Positions 13,201-25,145 of a stretch of 64,000 nt of DNA are shown here, in pieces (the stretch's first letter is position 1; each line of letters starts with the position of its first letter). The notes under the pieces are model-generated. The model searched no databases and was not told the origin of the DNA. It saw only the letters and a program-made list of their open reading frames with translations. Where the stretch lies: contig KB722747.1 of the NCBI GenBank assembly GCA_000349905.1, positions 351,167 through 415,166 of the forward strand, read 5' to 3'. Origin of the DNA: Volvariella volvacea V23 (taxonomy: Eukaryota > Basidiomycota > Agaricomycetes > Agaricales > Pluteaceae). Made by a program: the position numbers and the translations under genes.

Positions 13201-16200
13201 TTATCATCCCCAACACCACCAGATTCACCACCCCCACTCCTCATCGAACCAACAAAAGGATCCAAATCCTCTCCCAACTTTACGCTCCTCTCCAACAACT
13301 TCAACACTCGTCCAATCATAGTCGTATCAACGTTCGACATTCTCCCAATCGACATGACTTTCGGCGTAGCAATAACCTTGCTGGCGCTGTCCATAACGCC
13401 TCCACCTGCACCAATTCCGCCCCCGCTGACGATTCTGTTCCCTGCAGCAGCGGCTTGCCTCATCCTCTTAGTCGGTCTCGCGATTTGTTCAATCATCTTC
13501 GTGAGCTTCCTAATGACATTTGGATGTAACAACGGCTGACTCCCATCCGGACTCAATCCACTGAAGAATTCCGAATCTTCCAAGTCTGAAGGGGACAATT
13601 CCGCGGGTAATGTATCCTCAGCTTCGAATATATCTTCCAACAAAGACGTGAACTTGGAGAGGGGACCTAAACAAGAACAAAGATTAGCCTCCGCGGATCG
13701 GAGAACACGACAGGAAAAATAAAAGGCTTATAAGCGCGACTTACCATGATCAACACCAATCGCAACGTTCCCTCCACTGACCGGTTCAGCCCTCGGCGTC
13801 GAGCCAAACATCTTCCCTTTACTAGCTCTCTTCGTAGGACTTTCGTCATATTCACTGTAATCCCCATCCTTAGCATCATCCTTATAGCTCAAATCCTCCT
13901 CTATGCCCAACCCATCATAGCCCCTCTTAAGTTTCCGATTTCTCGACTCATCGTGGCCTACTTGCGCCTGTTGCTGATCTTGCTGACGTCGCCTATAAAC
14001 AACAACGTCCTTTTCCTTTCGTAACAAAGACGAAGACGAAGAATCAGAGTGAGAAGAATTGGTCAACCAAGGTTTGTAAGGAACAGCGACATATGCCTTA
14101 TTCACAATTCGTTTTTTGCTCTCCCCACTCGCGCCGCTGGCGCTGCTTGCAACGCTTTTGCTTGATGGACTCCCAAGTCCCAAACTAGCCATGCTTCCAC
14201 TGTCAGACGCATTTTGGCTTTGCGAACTCTTCGACCTGTAAGTTGTTAGCATTCCATTCATACCCACACCCGCTCTGGTTGCCGTCGATGCTTTAGCATC
14301 AACATCAGCATTGATGGGACGCATGGGAGAAGACGAAGAAAGAGAAGTCAAACTAGATCCTGAAGATTGAGACAACAAAACTGTCTCTAGCTCTACTTGC
14401 TCAACCGCCCGCTTTTTCGAAACAGATTGAATCTGCACAATAGGCTTCCTCTTGCGAGACGCCGCAGCGGCAGACGAAGGTAATGACGACAAAGGCGACG
14501 ATGACGGTGTAGGAGTGGGCGTAGTAGCAGGTGTCGTGACAACGGTATCTGCACTCATTTCTTTACTGCCGCCGCTGCCCTTGTTATCACCATCCGCAAT
14601 CGACCCAATCCGCGTAGTTTCACTTCGTGATTCCTGAGTTTCCAACGCGCTACTATCAAGAGACATAGCATCCACATTCAACCTAGGCTGCTCTTGACGG
14701 GGATCTAAAGTCATGGGCGCCACCTCTGATTTACCTCCATCGATGCGAGGAAGCTGAACAGCACTAGCCCTGGGCGTTACAATGGGCGTCTGCGCACCCT
14801 TAGGAGTCACATCTCCACCAGCACCACTACCAACACCACCCTGACCATTAACAGCCGTCGAACTCGAGGCTGAACCCGAAGATCTCGAACCCTGCTCAAA
14901 CTCTCGATTCTGTTGCGGTGTCTGAACACCCACAGGGCCCGTCGAGCCTTGTCTATATCTAGCATCATGAAGGGTCATCTCTCGTGTCTTGTGTTCCAAG
15001 AATTCATTAAAGAACGCTGAAGACTCTTCGGGACGGTACACTCTCCTTGGGTGAGCAGGGTGCTGTTGGTATTGAGGTTGAGCGTAATAAGACGCATGCT
15101 GATACTGATGAGGATGTGGTGCTTGTCGATATGAATGGGGATGGGAATGGGAATAATGCGCCTGGTGCTGTTGCTGTTGGTGAGCATGGTGGAACTGCAC
15201 CTGGGATTGAGGTGGAGGAGGATAGTGAAACGAAAACTGGTAATTCGTCTGATGATGGATAGATTGAGGAGGATGTAAAGAAACATGGGAGTTGGACGGC
15301 GAAACATAATGAGATTGTGGTTGTGGCGGATAATGTACCTGAGGCTGAGCCGTATAGTTTTGAGGTACTTCCGTCGCATGGGGAGAATGTTGCGGGGGCA
15401 GAGGGGCAGGGGATTGCTGGGAGTGATGTGTTGGTTGTGACCCTTGTTGTATTGATTGAGGGGAAGAGCGGCGTTGATAGGTCATTTGCCCAGCTTCAGC
15501 AGGCGCTCGATGACTATGCGCTGGCTGAGGAGTGGTTTGGTTTTGTGAATGCGCATAACGTTGAGCAGGGGGTTGATGTTGAGGGGTGCGATAAGAACTT
15601 GGAGTACCGTTCGGGGTTTGAGGAGGCAAGAAACGTAAAGGTGGTAGTTGATTTGCAGAGCTTGGTTCTCTTGACGGTGCTTGCTTCAGCGGTGGAGGTT
15701 CTACAGCAGGCCCTTGCTGACGGGGTGTAGGGTAGTTACGAATAGGCGGGAGTTGAACTGATTCTCGTGTGGGTTGAGCAGATTGGGCTCTAGGCTGATC
15801 GGAAGAATATTGAGCAGAAGCGGGCTGGGCCTGTGTGTGTTGAGGATGCTGAGGGGTTTGATAGGACCGCTGTGGAGTCGACGGCGTTAAAGAAGCAGGA
15901 GGGGCAGCATATACCTGGGATTGAGAAGGCTGGGCGACCTGTGCTTGATGGGAGGGCTGGGGATAAGTGTACTGCTGACTTGGCGGTTGAGACTGAGAGG
16001 TGGGCGGTGGACCGAGTGCAAACGCGAGCGTTGATGACGAACTACTATTAACAGGAGGAGAAGAAGCAGGATATGAGGAAGGTGGGTAAACCCGTTGGAG
16101 TATTGACTGTCCGAATGCGCTGGGGTGGTAATGTGAATGCGAACTCGTCTGTTGAGACCATTGCTGGACAGGGGGATAGTTGGAGGGCGAGTAATGGCTA

Positions 16201-16722
16201 AAAGAGGGTTAGATAGGAGCAACGAATAGAACCAATGCGCATATAGTGGGAGCTTACTGCGTGGATGGATCTCCCAACAATCTCACAGCCTCGTTTCGCA
16301 TAGACTCCCAATATCCATTGTCTCCCGATGGAACAGTTGGAGCAGCCAGATAACTCAACTCTTGCGCGTACTCAGTATAAGGCGGCGGGTTGCCTTGTGG
16401 GGGTGTATTGTGCTGGACTGAGTAGTAACTCGGTTGTGCATATGACGCCGGGGGAGCAGTGACGGCCAAATTGCTCAAATGCCGAGCCACTGGCGAGATA
16501 TCGGTCATCCTTTCGCGCATAGAATGACAAAAAAATCGTACCGTGCGTCGTTGGAGTCGCAGACGCCATAGGATAACCAGCAAGCAGTGTTTGAGCATCC
16601 TGGACCGAATCAGCAGCCATCCCAGACGGCTGCTGGTCTTGCGGATACTGATACTGCTGTCTCGCATGCTGAGGGTGCGTGGGCGTCGACTGCTGCTGAT
16701 ACCAGTGGTGGTTGTGATCCAT
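7230..16722 (-). CDS. SCC2: Scc2/NIPBL/Mis4 cohesin loader
   Basis: This very large multi-exon gene encodes roughly 2,300 aa or more; not every intron was placed. Exons 1-3 (16722-16542, 16489-16258, 16197-13745) give a 955-residue disordered N-terminus rich in Gln, His, Pro and Ser. Exon 4 starts at 13666 and includes [19 protein letters not shown] repeats follow, with family blocks such as [48 protein letters not shown] and [18 protein letters not shown]. The last exon ends [19 protein letters not shown]. In the family the HEAT hook loads cohesin on chromatin and stimulates its ATPase, and the N-terminus binds Scc4/MAU2. It lies head to head with the DHX33-like helicase. Confidence 0.9.
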
Positions 16723-17016
16723 GGTCAAGAAGAAAAGAGAGAAAAAAAGAAAAAAGGGACGAGCCCACAAGGGCGTCTGCACTGGGCGGAACTCGCACTT
16801 TCCGCGCCAACTCGATGCGCGACGCGAATGGCAGTGACGCGTTACGTGTGACGGTTAAGCTAAAATTATCTAATCAACGCAAAAATGGGTTTGTGGAGAT
16901 AAGTCCGGCTCGAAAAATGATTTCACTGTAAGGCCGTGTTCAAGTTCCATGCTTTTGCTTTGTCCCCAACACCACCACTGCCACAGAATCCGTTATCACC
17001 GTCGTCGTCGCCAGCA
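16723..17016. promoter_or_regulatory. Shared divergent promoter region (SCC2 / DHX33-like)
   Basis: Only 294 bp separate the SCC2 start codon (minus) from the helicase ATG (plus). Both 5' leaders and any promoter elements must fit here, so the region is likely to act in both directions. A purine-rich GAAGAAAAGAGAGAAAAAAAG tract lies next to SCC2. No clear TATA box was seen. Confidence 0.5.
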
Positions 17017-20013
17017 ATGCCAACAGCGAACGCCAATTTTCCAAAGTTAATGCATGCCATGTCGAATGGTCGCCATCCACCAGCAAAGTCGATAAAGAGA
17101 CCAAAGTGGGTAGATATCAGCGACAATGAAGAGGAATTCAAGGTCAAGAAGAAGAAACGGCACTTTGCTCCCCGGAATGAGCATGCGCTGCAGGAGCAAC
17201 GTAGGCAGCTACCAATCGCTTCAGGTACCTTTAACGGCATCTTGCCCTGCTTTCGCTGACTCCAGCAAGGTCGAGAGGCACTAATAGAGGAGATACTGAA
17301 AAACGACGTTACTGTAATAATAGGAGAGACGGGATCTGGTAAAACAACTCGTATGTATCCGATACCCTCCCGCGCACCAGCTTTTGATCTATCGCTATTT
17401 CCCCAGAGATGCCTCAATACATCTTAGAATCTGGACTCGCAGGAAATGGTATGATTGCTGTAACCCAACCACGTCGGGTAGCCGCTACATCCCTCGCTTC
17501 CCGAGTCGCACTCGAGCAAGGAACCTCTGTCGGAAAACTCGTAGGCTATTCCGTCCGTTTCGACGAACGTGCATCGCAGGAGACGCGAATTAAATACATG
17601 ACGGACGGTATGATCACCCGAGAGTTATTGGGTGACAAACTGTTGAGCAAGTACAGTGTGGTGATTGTTGATGAAGCCCATGAGCGAACCCTGAGAACGG
17701 ATTTATTGTTGTCGAGTCTGAAGAGAATCCAGAAGGAGAGGAATAGCCCAAGAGTAGTTAATGCAGAAGATGGGAGTGGAAAAGGGAAAGGGAGCGGACC
17801 GACGAACCCACTTAAGATCGTCATTATGAGCGCTACCCTTGACGCTGAAAAGTTTAGCAAGTTTTACCACAAGTACGTCCACGACCCGCTCCAGCGACAC
17901 TAATACCTTAAGGCTCACCCAATCAGCGCAAAGATATTATACGTTAAAGGCCGCCAACACCCAGTTAAAATATACCACTGCTCAGAGAGTCAGAACGATT
18001 TTCTGGAAGCAGCGCTTCGAACGTTCTTTCAAGTGCATACCGATCAGCCTCCAGGAGATGTTCTAATATTTCTCCCAGGTAGGCTTGGTTTCATTTCCGT
18101 ATATACCCGCCATCTCACACAATCTAGGTCAAGAAGACATTGAAAGTCTAGAAAAATCAATACACCTCTTCGCTAAGCGACTACCCACAGACAAAATGGA
18201 GGTACGACACCACGACTCAACGTGCAATTCCACATATTCACCAATTCGATATCTTATAGGTTATTACCTGCACAATGTTCGCAGCCCAAGCCCCGGGTCA
18301 AAACGCCAGGGCCTTCCACCCAACACCACCCAACACTCGAAAATGCATCCTCGCGACCAACATCGCAGAAACGTCCATCACGATACCAGGCGTAAAATAT
18401 GTTATTGACACAGGAAAATGTAAGGAAAAGAGGTATTTGGCTAGAGATACGGGAGGCGGTAAGTCCTTTGTACCAAGTTTTCCTTTTCACGATAAATTAA
18501 GGCCTACCGTGGAATTGCGTATAGGTTTGGATGCACTTTTAACGATCGACATCACGAGATCGTCAGCAATGCAAAGAGCTGGTCGTGCAGGCCGTGAGGT
18601 GAGACTCCCTTTAATTCCCCGCACCAAGCAACACACCAATCCCTAACCAACCTTTTACAACCCAGGGTCCAGGCGTCTGTTTCCGTCTCTACACCGAAGA
18701 TTCGTTCAACAAAATGTCTTTATCCTCCCAACCCGAAATTCTCCGAGTCAGCCTCACGTCAAGTATACTCCAACTCAAATGTCTAGGTGAAGACTTGGAG
18801 GATATCGATTTGATGGATAAACCTGACCTCGATTCTAGTAAGCATCAGTTTTTTTCCCTCCCATATGGGTCCTGCTTGCCATCACGCGCCGAATCAGGTC
18901 TTATCTAAACTGACTCGAAAATAGTAATATCCGCATACAAAACACTCTTTCTCCTCCAAGCTTTCGACCGCACAAAACAACTCACACCGATAGGCCACCA
19001 GCTCGCTTCCTTCCCTCTCGAACCACACCACGCCCGCATAATCCTCGCCTCAAAAGAGAACGGGTGTACTAAAGAAATACTGGATATCATCTCTATATTG
19101 TCGTGCACTTCAAGATTATTCCAAGATGGAACAGGAAGCAGCACGGGTGGAAATGGAGGAGACGGCAGCACGGAGGGCGGGAGAGAAGCCGTAGCCGAGG
19201 CGAGAAGAAAATTTTGGAGTAGGAGTGGGGACCACGTTACGATTTTGAACGTGGTCAATGCGTATTGGGAGATTGCCCTTGCCAATGGTGGCGGTGGCGC
19301 TGATGCTAACGCTGACGCCAACGCCAACGTAAATGGGCACGGTAACGGGGCAACCGACGCACCAACTAAACTACATTTCAAGAATCGCCATCTGCACCCG
19401 CACCATAACCTTGCACCGAAAGCCGAACGCCGCGAGTGGTGCAATAAGCACTTTTTGAACGAGAGGGCGTTGCTTGAGGCTCGAGATATTCGAGAGCAAT
19501 TGCGCGGAGTGTGTGATAGGCTGGGTATCGATTGGCGCGTGAGCTGTCGAGCTGGGAAGGGAGGAGGTGGGAGTGAAGGAGGATCACGGCTAGGACTGGG
19601 GCTGGGAGCAGGAGCAGGAGGAGACGAAGACGATCCGATTCTAAAGAGCCTGGCATGTGGACTGGTGCAGAATTCGGCTTTTTTGCAGCCTGATGGAACG
19701 TATAAACAAGTTTTTGGACGATCAGTGAGTCTTCGCTGGTGTCTTTATCGGGTCGGTCGTGCTGATGGGCGGTTTCTCGTTCCAGGCAGTGAAAATACAT
19801 CCAGGATCGGTGATGCATGGCAAAAAAGTGGAGGCTATCATTTACGACGAACTGGTAAGTATCACGCTCTTCTTTTTCGTCACGATTTGAACTAATGCTT
19901 CCTTTTTGTGATGGTGATAGATATATACCAACCAGATATACGCACGCGGTGTATCCTACATTTCAAAAGGTTTTTTCCTGAGTCTAGGTGCTCTCAACCA
20001 ACGTCAAGCTTAA
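17017..20013 (+). CDS. DHR2: DEAH-box RNA helicase, DHX33/Dhr2 family
   Basis: Eleven exons (first 17017-17224, last 19921-20013) join in frame to about 795 aa. Helicase motifs are complete: [10 protein letters not shown] (I), TQPRRVAA (Ia), DEAH (II, in [11 protein letters not shown]), [10 protein letters not shown] (III), the LPGQEDIES block, [13 protein letters not shown] (V) and QRAGRAGRE (VI). The C-terminal winged-helix, ratchet and OB regions follow, ending [17 protein letters not shown], which resembles the end of human DHX33. Dhr2 and DHX33 act in the nucleolus on pre-rRNA processing. The upstream frame opens at a GTG at 16936; 17017 is the first in-frame ATG. A Gly/Asp/Ala-rich insertion interrupts the C-terminal half. 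Assignment to this subfamily over other DEAH helicases is likely but not proven. Confidence 0.88.
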
Positions 20014-20035
20014 TAATATTCTGCTACGCGGAGTC

Positions 20036-20304
20036 CTTCCCCTAAACACGAATGTCTGTGCTTTCTCGCTAATTAATTCTTCAACTTCGATGATTGACAA
20101 ACGTGTGGAAATCTCGGGGTCACCAATCGTAGGTAGACTGGCACACGGATATGTTCCAGAGAATGAGGAATCGTTCTGCAGCCATGTCTCAAATGTTGGA
20201 TCCCAGTTGAAATGGACAAACTGCGATGGTCCGGAGGCTTGTTTCTTTTGTCCGTTTCGTACCATGACTATTGCAGGGAAAATAGAGGACGGTGGCGAGT
20301 TGGA
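20036..20304 (-). pseudogene. Truncated N-terminal fragment of a kinase-like gene
   Basis: A frame beginning MVRNGQKKQ at 20265 carries FVHFNWDP, FSGTYPCASLP, IGDPEI, VEELISEKAQTFVFRG and then loses similarity. The same blocks occur in the longer copy at 20527-21845 (FICFNWAP, FSGAYPRAKLP, IGDPEIP, VEELISKEAQTFVFRG). The two loci also share DNA just upstream of the ATG, including GCAGGGAAAATAGAGGACGG. The fragment ends about 20 bp past the stop of the helicase gene, so it is probably a broken duplicate. Confidence 0.6.
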
Positions 20305-20526
20305 GTAGAGTGCACAATCTATTGGACACCTAGTGGTCGCAACGATGGGTGTGACCCTCCAACGTCAACCCCCTATTTCATCACCTGAGTCGTCTAGACA
20401 CTATTTTGAATGATGGATGCATGCCAACCTATCGTAGAATTACATGTACTAACAATAAGGAAGTCCGCTCTTACAACCCCCTCATAACAATGGAATATAC
20501 GTGCTAATAGACCGTGCTAGTTGAAT

Positions 20527-21845
20527 TCACAACGTGCAATTCTGCTTGGCCAAAAGCTCAAGAAGCCATGGCGCCAGGTGTGGGTGTAACACTGGAAAAT
20601 AAGAGCGATCAGCATACTCGGCGGGCAATGCCTCGTCCTTCTTCTCTTTAGCAATCTTGAGGCTGTGTCGAATACAGTCAAACAGTATTGAGATTTGCGG
20701 AATATGAGCTACACTAACTACTTCTCCACAATCGGCTTGTAAATTGTGTCTAAGAACTCTGTCGACGAGTCTAGTTCCCGTCCGAATGTAAAATTCCTTG
20801 AGACATTTGTTTTGTTCCTCACTCATTTGTCCGACTGTGGGCTTGAACTTGTTAACTGTATCTTGATCGAGGTCGGGGCTGATGTCCAATACAGCACGAC
20901 ACGTCTCACCCCACACTCTGAGTTTACCTTGAAAATTGATCCTCCATGAGTTCAGTGAACATAATGGAATGAGAAATTCGATTTGACCATGCACCATATG
21001 GCCAGAAAAGCATATCCCGAGCCTCTTCAACCAACTCATCTGCGAACTGAGACAACACTGTGAAGTCGTATTCCATAGTGCAATCATGGTACTTGAGATA
21101 AAGGAGGCCAATTATACGTATGTCTTCATTCATCTGGTTGATTGAAGATGCCCTTCGAGTCGTCACAACGTGGTCATGGTGAAATTCGCAATGGGTGTAA
21201 CCAGCAGCGTGAATTGCACTGAGCTTGTCTAGGATCTGTCCCCTGGGTGTGGACGAAGAGGGTGAAGATGCTCATGAAAATGGCGACTGAAGGTGACGGA
21301 AACGTACCCGGGCCTGGTTCGACAAGGTAAAGTACTAAATCTGCCCTCTGTTCTCTCCCCACACCACTCCAACATGAGACATCCCACCGTTACACCCGTA
21401 TTATTCTCCTTCAAACTCTCCCGCTTAGCCAAGCGTAAAGTCGCGGGATCTGAATTCCCTGAAGCTTCTTCAAACTGTCGTAGATTATAGCTTCCCGTTT
21501 AATTTCTCTTGCTCCTTCTTTTCCGAATTTGAACTTGCATGCCACCTGCGTAAGGACACCATCGATTTTTGAGGTTCCCCTGAACACAAACGTCTGAGCT
21601 TCCTTGCTAATCAACTCTTCAACGCCGATGGTCGACACACGCATTGGGATCTCAGGGTCACCTATCACAGGCAATTTGGCACGAGGATACGCTCCAGAGA
21701 ATGAGTCGTCGTGTAGGAACGCCTCGATTTTTGGAGCCCAGTTGAAACAAATAAATTGTGGCTCCTTATGGTGGGTGGGTGTGAAGATTTTTTTCTTTTT
21801 GTTTTTCGCACCATGGCTTGTTGCAGGGAAAATAGAGGACGGCAA
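20527..21845 (-). pseudogene. Kinase-like gene copy, apparently degenerate
   Basis: The N-terminal part (21845-21411) shows FSGAYPRAKLP, AQTFVFRG, a VACKFKFG strand with the candidate nucleotide-binding Lys, and LQGIQIPRLYAW. The next block, GVTVGCLMLEWCGE, lies in another frame with no plausible intron between, so a frameshift is likely. A catalytic-loop-like segment is altered to YTHCEFHHDHVV, and the DFG-like segment to DIRIIGLLYLKYH. A C-terminal frame ends LLELLAKQNCTL at 20527. The order resembles the fungal kinase-like (protein kinase/APH fold) families. With a missing Asp/Asn pair and the frame break, I infer it does not encode an active enzyme. An unusual intron pattern is the alternative. 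Confidence 0.55.
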
Positions 21846-24387
21846 TGGATTCCGCTGCAGGTTACGATGACTCTGTGCTTTTTTTCTCTGAAGACATGAA
21901 TGTACTCTTTACTCGTTCGAAATCATTGTACCTACCCTGTCTTGCTAGTTCTCAAGTATTACACCAGCTTTTTATGAGCGGCTGACCCGTGTTTAAACCG
22001 TAAATCCTGCCTTTGAGATCTACATTATTTCAAGGCCTGCCTTAGTGTTAAAGAATGACACAACTTTAATTAGTCCAAGTGCAATGATATGCGTAGCTAT
22101 GCAGGCTACTACTAAGGCTCGCTCCTTACTAACGAGTTGAGTGTTACATGTCGTTGTGTTAGCTTGCTCTTCTTCTGAGTGTTTTTTTTGGTATCTAAGG
22201 GGCCAGAAGATAGAGATTAATACGGAGCTTGTGATAATTTACACAACCCAAAGGAATAGGGATGGTGCAATTGATGATGTCACATTTTGCGAAAGCAAAG
22301 GACATACTACCATCATCCATCGACTGACCTTTTGCTGAGCTCATTCTTGTGGCACCCAGGGTACTCCACAGGATTCATAACCCAAATTTCAGTACGCTGC
22401 ATTTGTAGTATGAGATCGCCGACGAAGCCAACGGAATAAGGGTCGCCGGAGAGGAACATGTCTTGACGTACCTGATCAAATGAAACAGGCTATAGGTTAC
22501 CATAATTAAGTGCCACGGGTGCAGTTGACCAAAAAACAGCAGAGTTTAGGGTGTTTGCGGAGATATCATTATGAAGAATATGCGGGTTGGTATAGAATAC
22601 CGAAACTGCTGGGCGCAATGCCAAGCAATGTATTTATCTAGCTATGTAGTTACTTTACAACCTTGCAAGGAATCCGCTGACGTTTTGTGGATCAGTGGAT
22701 CAGAAGCTGATCCCAAGATAGGATGCAAAAAACTTCGCATATTATCTGAGGAAAGGAAAACTGTTCTCGTAGAAACTCCTACCACCGATTAGCCACCGTT
22801 CTGACCTTGATTCTTTAATGTACCTCATTCTTCTGTTTCCTGTTTTGTGGCGATCGTCGTTATTCCTCCAGTCAGGATCAGTCCGCGAGACCGCGATCGT
22901 GAAAGCATCCATGGAACTCACTTCGAGTAATATGCTGTTAACCACGGACATAGAAAGGAACAACTACCTGGTATGGTATCTCTCTCCACATAGGGTTGTC
23001 AAACAACAAAGAGGATAACCCTGGAGACGTGTAAGACCATTCTGATCTACAATGGATGTCGTGTTTTGGTGGTGAGTGACTGCCCAATGGTAGGCTAATG
23101 AATGTACAATTCCGAATGAATGGCATATTAAGTACCAATTCGACATATATCATGGAAGGTCCTTTGACGAGTTATCTTCGAAAGCCGCTCCGCGTGCAAA
23201 ACCTTACCGGTTTGATCGTGTCATAGCGATCCAAGCGACGAGAATCAATAGGTCTGTCGCAGACATAGAGGACAAGTAATGCCAGGGACGTATCTCCATC
23301 GCCACAAGCCCTGCAAAATTTTTATTATAGTCATTATGCATTGAGAGTGCCGCTGCTACCGTGTACAACAGTTTAAATATACATTCCGTCTCTGAGGTGA
23401 GTGGTTTACATACATGGTCATAAAATATTCAAGCTACAGGTCTAAATTATGGGGAGAGTAAGGTATTACAACGCGTCAAGATGTGGACTAGGCCGAGTGG
23501 ATGGAACTGACCTTCCATCTCGGGAAGAAGGCAATTGAAGACGTTGCTCCCACGATCCGGAAAAGTGCGATAAGTAACTTGCAGTTTTGTCTTTTTCTGT
23601 CATTGGTTGATATACGAAGGCCCGCCACCTTGCTCCGAGTCAAAAGGTATGTACGTGGACACTTGTTCCCTGTCGCTTGTGAACAATCGTAACCTACCTT
23701 TGCAGGGATTAAAGGCTAAGGACTGCTTGACTAAGGGTAAGTCATTCCTTCGAAATTACCTGATCCGGCTAGGCCTCCCAACAGTGAAGACCAACTGCAC
23801 TGTACTGTTGTAGGTGGTCAAAGATCATGGGAAAGCGGAAAGGTAGAAAGCTTCACCCTCATTTCGCATTTGATTTTCGCTACGCGTTCAAAACCTTAAG
23901 CAGCTCTGCTCAACACCAAGCTGTGAAGCTCAGTCCTTTCTGTACATTCGTGCTGACCGGGAATTGTAGATTATTGGCCATAGTGTTCATCTCACAACCT
24001 TTAGCCTTCTACTCACAAATACTATTCGCCCAAGATCGGGATTCAGAGCTTTAATGCAGACTAAGAACTTGTCGCCATAATATTCCGGGAGTTTCCCTGG
24101 TTCACTCCGAAAAATCACTGCATCGGCGCAATTGTCAAACAACATACAAACTTCGATAGGGATTGTCTTGGCATAGCACTTGACCTAACGCCACCGCGAT
24201 CGCGTGTCGATAGGTGAGTGGTGATTCGCAACCGATGACCCCAGTAGTCCTCATTAATCGTACTATGTACCCCGCTTGCCACTCAGCGCCAGGAGCTACC
24301 TCTTTGTTATTGGCAATACCGGGTATTACGGCACACTAATATGCCAGTATAAATGGATTCCAGAGTCCATGTTCTCCCTACACAGCA
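21846..24387. other. Accessory intergenic DNA with decayed coding traces
   Basis: No gene can be supported over these 2.5 kb. On the minus strand near 22340-22550 one frame reads as protein-like (FLSGDPYSVGFVGDLILQMQ, then EIWVMNPVEYPGCHKNEL) but has an in-frame stop upstream and no recognisable start. Around 22940-23150 another minus-strand frame contains WSYTSPGLSSLLFDNPMW. These may be relics of an unidentified gene. The final 40 bp holds the TATA box (24348-24353) of the next gene. Confidence 0.45.
24348..24353 (+). promoter_or_regulatory. TATA box of three-copy family member A
   Basis: TATAAA lies 35 bp before the ATG at 24388. The other two family members have the same motif 51 and 55 bp before their start codons. 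Confidence 0.55.
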
Positions 24388-25145
24388 ATGGCGACTTGCG
24401 ATCAGGCCACTAGCGATAGCAAGGATCCAGACGACTCAGCGGTTCATACGCTCCTGGTCAAATTGAGCCATATTCCTATTACTCCCTTTTTAGTTCAGGA
24501 ATATGCGCAGCTCCTACAACAGTACTTGCTTACAGTCAATCATTTGAGCAGTTGTAAGGGGTATATGAAGGTGCTATCTCAACTTGTATGCGTTGCGATA
24601 TCGCAGAACCTCTTGGACGAGCCTACTCAAGTTGAAGTCCACCGCCTCGAGCGGTAAGTACTCTCATTATATTTCGCGTTAGCGGGTAAGCGCTGATGTC
24701 ATACAAATTTTAGCATAATGGTCGGGATTCAGTACGCGTCACTTGCTCCGAGTTCTGTTCCTTGGTGGAGGAAGTGGTTTCACGCCCGTAGGAATCCCCA
24801 GCGCAGGTATTGTGACTCCGAGTTATGGGATTGCTGGACGGTATGTTATCCCTCCTGCAGAGAGAATTTCATAATTACTCGGGACTCGTACCTTAGAGCC
24901 CTAAAGACGCCCTTCAGAGTGCCGCTTCAACCGCCTTTGTGCACCTGATGCAACTGCTCAAACCGCAGCCTGAGCCTGAGTCAGTCCCACTTGATCCAGT
25001 ACACCTGATTCCTGATCCAACCGCCTCTGAAAATCCTTCGCCGCGCTCTGTCAACTTCTTCGGAGGGGCACAAGTCATCCTCGATAGGGGGGCTACGATG
25101 AACAATATCGTGTCAGGGATCCACTACTGTGCACGCAGCGCTTAA
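24388..25145 (+). CDS. Unrecognised three-copy family, member A
   Basis: I do not recognise this family. Three exons (24388-24653, 24714-24840, 24897-25145) give 213 aa. Exon 1 contains IPITPFLVQEYAQLLQQYL, LVCVAISQNLL and ends VEVHRLER. Exon 2 contains SVPWWRKWFHARR and SELWDCW. Exon 3 holds a Pro/Glu-rich linker and FFGGAQVILDRGATMNNIV. The splice after the Arg codon's second base and the phase-0 second intron are identical in the copies at 31969-32698 and 35262-36046. No signal peptide or membrane segment is seen. Exon 1 looks helical; exon 3 ends in a likely beta-strand pair. The conserved exon structure and open frames argue for a real gene. Confidence 0.75.

Noticed and set aside
14452..16051. 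Open plus-strand frames opposite SCC2 exon 3
   Set aside because: They are antisense shadows of the Gln/Pro/Ser-rich coding sequence.
16936..17016. Upstream extension of the helicase from 16936
   Set aside because: It opens at GTG, not ATG; the first in-frame ATG is 17017.
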